64,000 nt of DNA from Planctomycetota bacterium (GTDB taxonomy: Bacteria; Planctomycetota; PLA2; JAEUHO01): contig JACKGW010000002.1 of NCBI GenBank assembly GCA_020631815.1, positions 256,268 through 320,267 of the forward strand. The letters run 5' to 3'. The notes beneath the pieces were generated by a model. It was not told the DNA's origin and made no database searches. It saw only the letters and a list, made by a program, of their open reading frames with translations. The position numbers were made by a program, and so were the translations under genes. This document shows, piece by piece, positions 9,509 through 17,261 of the stretch; the stretch's first letter is position 1; each line of letters opens with the position of its first letter.

Positions 9509-11034
9509 ACGGTTTCCTCCTCGCGCTCCACCTCCAGCGCACGGGCCGGGGACGGGGCGGGGGACATGGGCGGCTCGCTTGGCGGCAGCCCCCATCGCGT
9601 CGAGACCGCGTCGGCCACGGCCATCACCGTCAGCTGGGGGTTCACCTCGACGCACGACGGGAACACGCTCGCATCCACGACGTAGAGCCCCTGCACGCCG
9701 TGGACCTGGAGACTCGCGTCGACGACCGACGTGCGTGCCTCGTCGCCGGCGACGGCGCCACCCTGCGGGTGGGCCGTGCCGAGCCCCGGCACGTCCTTGG
9801 GCCGACGGATGCGGGCAATGGCCGCGGGAAGCTCGTCGACGTGCTCCACGCACGACCCCTGGTGCAGCGGCACGAACACGCGGCGCGCCCCGCCCGCCAA
9901 GTACACGCGCGCGAGGCGGTCGAAGCCGCGACGGAGCGCGGCAACAACGGAGGCCTCGGCCTTGTAGAGCACGTCGGCCCGCGGCACCTTCGCCAAGCGA
10001 CCCAAGCGACCCAGCACGACACGCGCGGACATGGGCGTGGGTACCAACACGCCCGCGCTGGTGAGATGCCGGTAGCGCCCCGTGCGCTCGTGGTGCAGCT
10101 CCGAACGGCCGGGCACGGTCAAGGCGAACGTCATGGGCGGGTTGTGCACCTGCTCCAGGGCGAAGCCGTCGCCCTTGTGCCACCAGCCCATCTGGTCCCC
10201 GAGGAAGGCGTCGATGGGCTCGTCCATCTCGGCGACGAGGATCGAGCCCACGTGCATGCCCATGCGTCGACCCGCGGCCGCGCCGCCCAGCCGCGAGCGC
10301 AGCAGCAGCTCCGGGCTCCCGATCGCCCCGCCCGCCAGCACGACGCGCTCCGCCCGCAGGCGCACCGTCTCGTCGCGCTCCAGGTCGCGCGCGACGACGG
10401 CTTGGATGCGACCTCGTCGCGCCTCCAGCTTGAGGACCTCGTGGCGTGCGCGCACGTCGACGCCGGCGGCCTCGGCCCAGGGGATCCACGTACGTGCGGC
10501 ATCCTGCTTGCGCCCGTACGGGCATCCCATGTTGCAGTAGCCACAGCCGAGGCAGCCGCGCAGGTTCTTGTGGAAGCGCTGCACGTCCAAGCCCAGCGCC
10601 TCGAAGCCCTTCACGGCGGGCTCCGTGCCGGGGTTCAGATGAACCGGCGACATGGGCCGTACGCCGAGCGCCGCTTCGATGCGCTCGTACGCCGTCTGCA
10701 GCTCGCCACGTCCCAGCGCAAAGCCCTGCGTGGCCCAGCGGCGTCGCACGGACTCGGGCATGCGGAAGCAGACGCCGTTGGTGAGCACGGTGCTGCCGCC
10801 CACGACGCTGCCCTGCAGGAGGAGCAGGTCGAGGTCGGCGGTGAGCTGCGCGCCGCCCTCCTTGTAGAGGTTGGCCAGCATCGCCAGCTCGTCGTGGCTC
10901 TGGGCCTCCGGCGGCAGGCGACGGCCACGCTCCAGCACCACGGTGCGTGCCCCGGCCCGCCCCAAGCGGAACGCGGTCACCGAGCCGCCCGCGCCGCTGC
11001 CGATCACCACGGCATCGACGCGTTCCTCATGCAT
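9496..11034 (-). CDS. GMC-family FAD oxidoreductase
   Basis: 512-aa flavoprotein of the glucose-methanol-choline oxidoreductase family. Begins with a Rossmann FAD motif (VVIGSGAGGSVTA, residues 9-21), then GSVVGGSTVLTNG (GMC signature 1 region) and AGGAIGSPELLLRS (signature 2). It carries the cysteine cluster CLGCGYCNMGCPYGRK near residue 175, common in bacterial GMC enzymes of the long-chain alcohol or cholesterol oxidase type. The C-terminal VVDASVFPSCVEVNPQLTVMA is the conserved GMC end. It likely oxidises an alcohol to an aldehyde or ketone. Its start overlaps the upstream membrane gene by 8 bp. Confidence 0.92.
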   Translation of the reverse strand: MHEERVDAVVIGSGAGGSVTAFRLGRAGARTVVLERGRRLPPEAQSHDELAMLANLYKEGGAQLTADLDLLLLQGSVVGGSTVLTNGVCFRMPESVRRRWATQGFALGRGELQTAYERIEAALGVRPMSPVHLNPGTEPAVKGFEALGLDVQRFHKNLRGCLGCGYCNMGCPYGRKQDAARTWIPWAEAAGVDVRARHEVLKLEARRGRIQAVVARDLERDETVRLRAERVVLAGGAIGSPELLLRSRLGGAAAGRRMGMHVGSILVAEMDEPIDAFLGDQMGWWHKGDGFALEQVHNPPMTFALTVPGRSELHHERTGRYRHLTSAGVLVPTPMSARVVLGRLGRLAKVPRADVLYKAEASVVAALRRGFDRLARVYLAGGARRVFVPLHQGSCVEHVDELPAAIARIRRPKDVPGLGTAHPQGGAVAGDEARTSVVDASLQVHGVQGLYVVDASVFPSCVEVNPQLTVMAVADAVSTRWGLPPSEPPMSPAPSPARALEVEREEETVCSS

Positions 11035-11599
11035 GGCGAACCTCGAGGGGACGCGCGTCCATCACCGGGAGGTCCGCGACGGGCGGCACGCGCGCGGGTC
11101 GCGGCGTGGGCGTCCGCGCATCGAACGGCACGAAGCCCATCCACTGCTGCGCGCTCGGATGCGCGTAGTACGCCAAGCGCACGAGCTGACGGAGGCGGCC
11201 GAGGCGCGCCCACGGCGAGCCGGGTTCGTCGAAGAGGCGCCGCAGCACCTCGCGACCGCGCTCCGGAGCCAGCTGGGTCACGCGCCGGCGTGTGCGCGTC
11301 CACGCGGCCAGGTCCACGAGCAGCAAGCCGAAGGGAATGCGCCAGCGCCGAGTCGGCTCGCGGGCATCCAGGTAGCGGTCCACGTTGTCGACGACGTGCT
11401 CGAGGGGCACGGGGTCATCGCTGACGGTGATCGACTCCTCGACCAGGCGACGCACGATCGTCTCCATGGTCGGCGTCAGGACCCGGCGTCCGCGCGCCTG
11501 ACGGCCGCGACGCTCGCGCCACCACGTGACGAGCAGCCACGGCCCGCTCACCGGCAGCGAGAGGACGAAGACCGGCAGCCAAGGCAGCAGGCGTCGCAT
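11027..11599 (-). CDS. Small membrane protein, GMC-associated
   Basis: 190-aa protein, first gene of the operon. It has one N-terminal membrane segment (about residues 4-26, PWLPVFVLSLPVSGPWLLV) and a soluble, Arg-rich helical domain ending in a conserved-looking stretch (RLAYYAHPSAQQWMGFVPF). This resembles the small helical partner or N-terminal extension found with some GMC dehydrogenases and long-chain alcohol oxidases. That suggests a membrane tether or electron-transfer partner for the downstream enzyme, an inference from context. The ATG at 11599 was chosen; an in-frame start at about 11656 is possible. Confidence 0.65.
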   Translation of the reverse strand: MRRLLPWLPVFVLSLPVSGPWLLVTWWRERRGRQARGRRVLTPTMETIVRRLVEESITVSDDPVPLEHVVDNVDRYLDAREPTRRWRIPFGLLLVDLAAWTRTRRRVTQLAPERGREVLRRLFDEPGSPWARLGRLRQLVRLAYYAHPSAQQWMGFVPFDARTPTPRPARVPPVADLPVMDARPLEVRHA

Positions 11600-11771
11600 G
11601 GCAGCTCCCGCGCGCAGGGCGAGACGCACCTGCGGTCGACACGGAGAGGCTGCCATGCCGCGGGGGCGCCTCCGCACGCCGCGCTCGTGGTCCTTGCGCG
11701 TTCCCGACGTCGCCTTCACGAACCCTTCGCATGCGAGGCGTAGCGTCGTTCGCATCCAAGGAGCACGCGCC

Positions 11772-13082
11772 ATGTTGACCTTCGAGCGGCTCGAGTCCTC
11801 CGTGCGCTGGTACGCACGTTCCTTCCCCGCGGTTTTTGCGGCGGCCAGTGGAAGCCTCCTGCGCACCGAAGACGGGCGCGAGGTGATCGACTTCCTGTCC
11901 GGAGCGGGCGCGCTCAACTACGGCCACAACCACCCCTCGCTGGTCCGCGGCGCCATCCGCTACCTGCTCGAGGGCGGCATCGTGCATGGGCTGGACCTGG
12001 CGACGACCGCGCGTCGCCGGTTCCTGGAGACCTTCGACCAGGTCGTCTTGGAGCCGCGTGGCCTCACCTACCGGATGCAGTTCACCGGTCCGACCGGCAC
12101 GAACGCGGTGGAAGCCGCCATCAAGCTGGCGTGGAAGTTCACGGGCCGGGAGGGCATCGTGCGCTTCGACGGCTCGTACCACGGCATGACGCTCGGCAGC
12201 CTGGCCATCAGCGAGGCCGGACGCTCCAACCGGGCTTCGCTCCGCGCCGCGTTCCCGGTGCACACGGCCGCGTTCGACGACGGGTGCGAGCCGGACTTGG
12301 TGGACCTCGCCGAGCTCGCGGCCTGGATGGACAGCGTGCCGCACGAGAGCGACCTGCCGGCCGCCGTCATCGTGGAGACGGTGCAAGCGGACGGTGGCGT
12401 ACGCCCGGCCCGCCTGCGCTGGCTCAAGACCCTGGCCGACATCGTCCAGAGCCGGGGCGTGCTGCTGATCGTAGACGACATCCAGGCCGGCTGCGGCCGA
12501 ACGGGCCCGTTCTTCAGCTTCGAGCCCGCCGGGATCCGCCCCGACATCGTCTGCCTGTCCAAGTCGCTGAGCGGCATGGGCCTGCCCTTGTCCATGAACC
12601 TCGTGGCGCGCCGCGTCGACCAGTGGGCCCCGGGCGAGCACACGGGGACCTTCCGCGGCAACAACCTGGCGCTGGTCACGGCCACGGGCGCGCTCGAGCT
12701 CTGGCGCACGCCCGGCCTCGAGTCCCTCGTGGCCGAGCACGAGGGCCGCGTGCATCGCTGGTTCGCCGATCTGCGCACGCAGCTGGCCAACCCCGCCCAG
12801 GCCAAGCTGCGCGGCCGCGGCTTGCTCCAGGGCATCGTGTTCCCGAGCGCCGAGGTGGCCCGTCGGGTCTCGCGCGAGGCGTTCGAGCGCGGCGTCATGG
12901 CCGAGACGTGCGGCTCGCGCGGCGAGGTGCTCAAGCTGTTGCCGCCGCTCGTGATCTCGCCGCAGGACCTGCTGCGCGGGCTGGAGCGCATCGGCGACGC
13001 GATCCGCGCCGTCCTCGGCACGATCGACCCGGATACCGCGGCCGAGCTAGCCGTTCGCCCGCGCACCCGCCAGAGCGCCTGA
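11772..13082 (+). CDS. EctB-like class III aminotransferase
   Basis: 436-aa PLP enzyme most like diaminobutyrate-2-oxoglutarate transaminase (EctB/Dat). N-terminus FERLESSVRWYARSFPAVF and the DFLSGAGALNYGHNHP motif are diagnostic of this subgroup. FTGPTGTNAVEAA binds cofactor phosphate, DDIQAGCGRTG is the cofactor-aspartate region, and the Schiff-base lysine is K264 in CLSKSLSG. The family converts aspartate semialdehyde plus glutamate to L-2,4-diaminobutyrate, for ectoine or siderophore synthesis. No ectA, ectC, aspartokinase or siderophore gene is adjacent, so the pathway is open. It converges on the metallophosphatase with a 36-bp overlap. Confidence 0.85.
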   Translation: MLTFERLESSVRWYARSFPAVFAAASGSLLRTEDGREVIDFLSGAGALNYGHNHPSLVRGAIRYLLEGGIVHGLDLATTARRRFLETFDQVVLEPRGLTYRMQFTGPTGTNAVEAAIKLAWKFTGREGIVRFDGSYHGMTLGSLAISEAGRSNRASLRAAFPVHTAAFDDGCEPDLVDLAELAAWMDSVPHESDLPAAVIVETVQADGGVRPARLRWLKTLADIVQSRGVLLIVDDIQAGCGRTGPFFSFEPAGIRPDIVCLSKSLSGMGLPLSMNLVARRVDQWAPGEHTGTFRGNNLALVTATGALELWRTPGLESLVAEHEGRVHRWFADLRTQLANPAQAKLRGRGLLQGIVFPSAEVARRVSREAFERGVMAETCGSRGEVLKLLPPLVISPQDLLRGLERIGDAIRAVLGTIDPDTAAELAVRPRTRQSA

Positions 13083-14228
13083 CCGCTCGCGCGGCGTCAG
13101 GACCAGCTCGTCGATCAGACGACCCTCGCGGTCGTGGGCACGCACCGTCAGCCGGTCGCCCTCGACGAACACCAGCAGGTGGTGGTGCACCGCGCGGACC
13201 GTGGCGCTGAACCACGGCGGGGCCGCGCCGAATGCATCCAGGTAGCCGCCGGCCCCACCCGTCACGATGTAGGTGACGCCGCGCTCGCGATCCACGCGGT
13301 CGCCGCGAAGTGGCCAGGTCCGCTCGTAGCCGTGGACGTGGCCCGACAGTACGAGGTCGACATCGGCTTCCTCGTAGATCGCCTTCAGGTCCTGCACGCG
13401 CGGGTCGCCCGAGGCCTCGACGCCGGCTTGCGCGTCGCCGTAGTCGTCGCTGTCCGACGACCAGACCGGGTGGTGGTGCAGCACGATGCGCCAGCGCGCC
13501 GTCGACCGCTGCAGGGCTTCGCGGAGCCAGGCTGCCTGGACGCTGCCGGTCCCGCAGGGGCGGTTGCTGTCCACGCCGAACAGCTCGAGGCTGCCGTAGC
13601 GGCGCTGCCAGGTGTGGGCGCCGCGGGCGAAGGCCCCGTAGCGGTACCAGGCCGGCGCGTCTTCCTCGTGGTTGCCGGGTACGACCAGCAGGGGGGCGCT
13701 GGCGAACAGCTCGCGCGCCGGTCCGAAGAGCTCGCGATTCCAAGCCTCCGCCTCGAACCCGTTGCCCACCAGATCGCCCACGTGGACGACGAACGCGGGC
13801 CGCGCCTCCTGGACGCGCGCTGCGACATCGCGCCACACCGTGGGCTGGTCTTGCGTGTCCCCCACCACGGCGAACGTGAACGGGACGTCCTCGACGGGTG
13901 CCGTCACGAACGGAGCCGGGGCCGTGGCGTGCCAGCCATCGGCGTCCTGCCACTCCACGACGTAGCTGTGCACGCGACCCGGCTCGAGGCCTTCCAGGTC
14001 GACCGCGTGGAAGCAAGCCGCCGCGCTCGTCACGGCGTGCCGCCGATCCGGGCCTGGCCCGTAGCGGACGCGTGAGACGCGCGGCGTGGCGCTCTCGAAG
14101 CACACGGTGACGCCGTCCGCGCGCACATGGCGCAGGTACGGCGCCACGGTCCACGTCGGTGGCGGGCCGACGTGGTCGACGGCCATCCACGTACCGCTGG
14201 CGAGAAGGAGCACGAGAGCCAGGCGCAT
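13047..14228 (-). CDS. Exported metallophosphatase (purple acid phosphatase-like)
   Basis: 393-aa protein with an N-terminal hydrophobic export segment (MRLALVLLLASG), a fibronectin-like domain (about residues 25-115), then a calcineurin-like dimetal phosphoesterase domain. The five metal-ligand blocks are visible: GDTQ, GDLVGNG, GNHEED, HHHP and GHVHGYERTW. The layout fits the purple acid phosphatase-like secreted enzymes that hydrolyse phosphomonoesters outside the cytoplasm. The ATG at 14228 was chosen over 14327 because it begins the signal segment. Substrate unknown. It overlaps the 3' end of the convergent transaminase. Confidence 0.88.
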   Translation of the reverse strand: MRLALVLLLASGTWMAVDHVGPPPTWTVAPYLRHVRADGVTVCFESATPRVSRVRYGPGPDRRHAVTSAAACFHAVDLEGLEPGRVHSYVVEWQDADGWHATAPAPFVTAPVEDVPFTFAVVGDTQDQPTVWRDVAARVQEARPAFVVHVGDLVGNGFEAEAWNRELFGPARELFASAPLLVVPGNHEEDAPAWYRYGAFARGAHTWQRRYGSLELFGVDSNRPCGTGSVQAAWLREALQRSTARWRIVLHHHPVWSSDSDDYGDAQAGVEASGDPRVQDLKAIYEEADVDLVLSGHVHGYERTWPLRGDRVDRERGVTYIVTGGAGGYLDAFGAAPPWFSATVRAVHHHLLVFVEGDRLTVRAHDREGRLIDELVLTPRERSGALAGARANG

Positions 14229-14339
14229 CGGTCCTCCGCCGGGAGGAGTAGCCCGGCGGTGGACCAGCGGCCAGAACCGCGTCTGCGAGCGGCGTGCGTG
14301 TTGACTCGCCCTACATGGCGCGTTCACGCAGCAGGTGGG

Positions 14340-15245
14340 TCAGCGAATGGCGGCGAGCCAGGCGTCGGCCGTCGCGCGGTCCGGCGCGCGCACCGTCTGG
14401 CCGTCGGGGCCGACACCGATCAACGTGACGCTCTTGGCCGGCTCACCGACCGAGAGGAAGTCCTTGAGGTCGTCCGAGCCCTCGCGAAGCACCCAGAGGC
14501 GGCCGTCGTCGAGGAACACGGCGAAGCCCGGCGCGCCGTAGCGAATGGACGCGCGGTACGAGTCCAAGACCTCCCGTGACGGGCCGATCAGCGTGCGCCC
14601 CTCGGGGCCGGCACCGACGAGCGTGACGCTCTTGGCGGGCTCGCCGTGGGCGAGGAAGCTCTCGAGGTCCTTGCTGTCCGAGGCGAAGACCCACAGGCGG
14701 CCATCGCGCTCGAAGACGTCGAAGCCGGGGCGGCCGTAGGCGGTGGAGCGACCTGCCACGCTGCCGAACGCGCCGAGCCAGGCGCCGATGGTGGCCTTGT
14801 CGGGACCGCGCACCGTGCGACCGCCCGGGCCCACGCCGATCAGCGTGACGCTCTTGGCGGGCTCACCAACGGCGAGGAACTCCTTCAGGTCCTCGCTGCC
14901 GTCGCGCAGCACCCAGATCCGACCATCGTCCTCGAACACCTGGAAGCCCGGCCGAGAGAGCGTCGCGGAAGGGCGACGAGCCGGCTTGCTGGTCTTGGAG
15001 GCCACGACCGCGGGCGCCGGGGCGGGCGCCGGCACGTAGACGGGCGCACCTTCCACGTAGACGTCCTCGACGTAGACGGGGGCGTCCTGGACGACGATCA
15101 CCGGATCGCCGGGCAGCACCTCCGGAGCCGCCTCGGCGGCCTCCTTGGCCTTGCTACGTGCCTTGCAGCAGTCGTTGCTGATGCAGCCGGAGAAGACGAG
15201 GACGGCAACGCCGCCCACGAGCAGAGCCCGTACGTGATCGCGCAT
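14340..15245 (-). CDS. Lipoprotein with three tandem repeats
   Basis: 301-aa lipoprotein (signal ending VLVFSGC, Cys near residue 20; further Cys pair nearby). A low-complexity Val/Pro/Ala linker follows to about residue 95. Then come three repeats of about 60-70 residues, each with the core P-G-F-x-V-F-x-x-D-G-R-x-W-V, x-L-x-x-F-L, G-E-P-A-K-S-V-T-L and a closing G-P or A-P helix. The repeats are very similar to one another, suggesting recent duplication. I do not recognise the domain. It is divergent from the PhoX-like gene, with 144 bp between the starts. Confidence 0.75.
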   Translation of the reverse strand: MRDHVRALLVGGVAVLVFSGCISNDCCKARSKAKEAAEAAPEVLPGDPVIVVQDAPVYVEDVYVEGAPVYVPAPAPAPAVVASKTSKPARRPSATLSRPGFQVFEDDGRIWVLRDGSEDLKEFLAVGEPAKSVTLIGVGPGGRTVRGPDKATIGAWLGAFGSVAGRSTAYGRPGFDVFERDGRLWVFASDSKDLESFLAHGEPAKSVTLVGAGPEGRTLIGPSREVLDSYRASIRYGAPGFAVFLDDGRLWVLREGSDDLKDFLSVGEPAKSVTLIGVGPDGQTVRAPDRATADAWLAAIR

Positions 15246-15389
15246 GATGTCGGATCCCTCCCGAAGGCGCGGAGGATGCCCAAGGTTCATGAAGATCCTT
15301 GGAAGACGCGGGAAGCACTGCGTGTAGGAGCGCCTCGATCCGGGAGCCCTCGGTGTGGCCGCCGTCGCACCCGCGGCGAAGATCACGTC

Positions 15390-17252
15390 ATGGCACGCAC
15401 CTTCCAGGAGATCGTGGCGGCCCGCCTCTCGCGGCGCGGCTTTCTGGCTGCGGGGGCCGCATCGGTCGCCCTCGGCCTCGCTCGTTCGGCACGCGCCGAC
15501 GCGACCGTCGACGACACGGGCCCCACGGGGCCGTTCCGGCCCTTGCCGGGCGATGCCGGGCCCGAGCTGCGCCTGCCGGAGGGACACCGCCACCACACCG
15601 TGCTCGCGTGGGGCGACCCGCTCCTCGCCGACGCGCCCCCCTTCGACCCGCTTGCCCAGAGCGTCGCCTCCCAGTCGCGGCAGATGGGCTACAACGCCGA
15701 CTTCGTGGGCTTCGTGCCCCTGCCGCGCGGCGAGGCGGGGCTCGCGCACGGTCTGCTCTGCGTGTCGAGCGAGTACACCTCGCCGCCGCTCATGTGGCCC
15801 GACGAGCCGCGGACGGCACGGACGCTGAGCCGTGAGCGCTGCGACGTGGACATGGCGGCGCACGGTCTCAACGTGGCCGAGATCCGGCGCGACGTGGCAG
15901 GCCGCTGGCAGCTCGTGCAGCGCAGCCTGCGCAATCGCCGCGTAAGCGCCTTCACACCCATCCGCCTGACGGGCCCCGCGGCGGGCCATCCGTGGCTGCG
16001 TACGTCAGCCGACGCGTCGGGCCGCTTGGTGCAGGGGACGTTCGCCAACTGCAGCGGCGGCATCACGCCGTGGGGCACCTGGCTACAGGCCGAAGAGAAC
16101 TACGAGAGCTACTTCGCCGCCGACGGCGCTGGCGCCGACGGCGCTGGCGCCGACAGCTTGGTGCGCGACGAGATCCAGCGCGCGCGCGTCGGCGCCCACA
16201 GCGAACACGGCTGGGAGCGCCACCACGCGCGCTTCCGTCTCGCCGACGAGCCGCACGAGATCTTCCGCCACGGCTGGCTCGTGGAGATCGACCCCTACGA
16301 CCCGACGTGCGTTCCCGTCAAGCGCACGGCGCTCGGGCGCTTCAGCCACGAAGCGGCGAGCATCGTCGTTGCACCCGATGGTCGTGTGGTCGTGTACAGC
16401 GGCGACGACGCCGAAGGCGAGCACGTCTACAAGTTCGTCAGCGAGGGGCGCTACGACCCGGCCCACCGCGCGTCGGCACGCGATCTCCTGGACCGGGGCA
16501 CGCTCTACGTGGCGCGCTTCGACGAAGACGGTCGAGGCGCCTGGCTCCCGCTGGTGTTCGGTGAAGGTCCGCTGGTGCCCCGTCGCGGCTTCCGGTCGCA
16601 GGCCGAGGTCCTGATCCGCGCACGGCACGCGGCGACGTTGCTCGGCGCCACCCCCATGGATCGTCCCGAGGACGTCGAGGCCTTGCCCGGCACGGGCCGC
16701 GTCGTCGCGGCGTTCACGAAGAACACCAAGCGCACCTCCAAGGCGGTCGACGCCGCCAACCCGCGCGGCCCCAACCCCCACGGCCATCTGCTCGAGTGGG
16801 TGGAAGACGGCGACGACCCGACCTCCCTGGCCTTCACGTGGGACGTGCTGCTGCTTGGCGGCCCGGCCGCGGACGGAGGCTCCGGCGACGGAGATTCGGT
16901 GTTGTCCTGCCCGGACAACCTCGCCTTCGATCGCCACGGCACGCTGTGGATCGCCACCGATGGCCAGGCCAAGGCCCTGGGCATCCACGACGGCGTCTAC
17001 CGCGTGCCGCTGACGGGCGCTGGCCGCGGACGGCCCGAGCGCTTCCTCTCGGCCGTGCCCGGCGCGGAGGTGTGTGGGCCGTGCTTCACGCCCGACGACC
17101 GCACGTTCTTCGTTGCCATCCAGCATCCGGGCGAGGGCAGCACGTTCGACGAACCGTCGACACGCTTCCCCCACGACGCCGCTGATCGCCTGCCGCCACG
17201 ACCGTGCGTGATCGCGATCGAACGCGACGACGGAACGCCGATCAGCGGGTAG
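15390..17252 (+). CDS. PhoX-type (DUF839) Tat-exported phosphatase-like protein
   Basis: 620-aa protein with a twin-arginine signal (SRRGFLAAGAASVALG, residues 14-29) and a long beta-propeller domain of the PhoX/DUF839 type. Conserved family features are visible: NADFVGFVP near the start, NCSGGITPWGTWLQAEEN (about residues 215-232), a C-terminal SCPDNLAFDRHGTLWIATDG and FVAIQHPGE. PhoX enzymes are Ca/Fe alkaline phosphatases in the periplasm. The ATG at 15390 precedes the Tat motif directly; a much longer open frame upstream is a shadow. A short DGAGAD duplication interrupts the region after the NCSGG motif. Activity is inferred. Confidence 0.88.
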   Translation: MARTFQEIVAARLSRRGFLAAGAASVALGLARSARADATVDDTGPTGPFRPLPGDAGPELRLPEGHRHHTVLAWGDPLLADAPPFDPLAQSVASQSRQMGYNADFVGFVPLPRGEAGLAHGLLCVSSEYTSPPLMWPDEPRTARTLSRERCDVDMAAHGLNVAEIRRDVAGRWQLVQRSLRNRRVSAFTPIRLTGPAAGHPWLRTSADASGRLVQGTFANCSGGITPWGTWLQAEENYESYFAADGAGADGAGADSLVRDEIQRARVGAHSEHGWERHHARFRLADEPHEIFRHGWLVEIDPYDPTCVPVKRTALGRFSHEAASIVVAPDGRVVVYSGDDAEGEHVYKFVSEGRYDPAHRASARDLLDRGTLYVARFDEDGRGAWLPLVFGEGPLVPRRGFRSQAEVLIRARHAATLLGATPMDRPEDVEALPGTGRVVAAFTKNTKRTSKAVDAANPRGPNPHGHLLEWVEDGDDPTSLAFTWDVLLLGGPAADGGSGDGDSVLSCPDNLAFDRHGTLWIATDGQAKALGIHDGVYRVPLTGAGRGRPERFLSAVPGAEVCGPCFTPDDRTFFVAIQHPGEGSTFDEPSTRFPHDAADRLPPRPCVIAIERDDGTPISG

Positions 17253-17261
17253 CCGCCTGCG

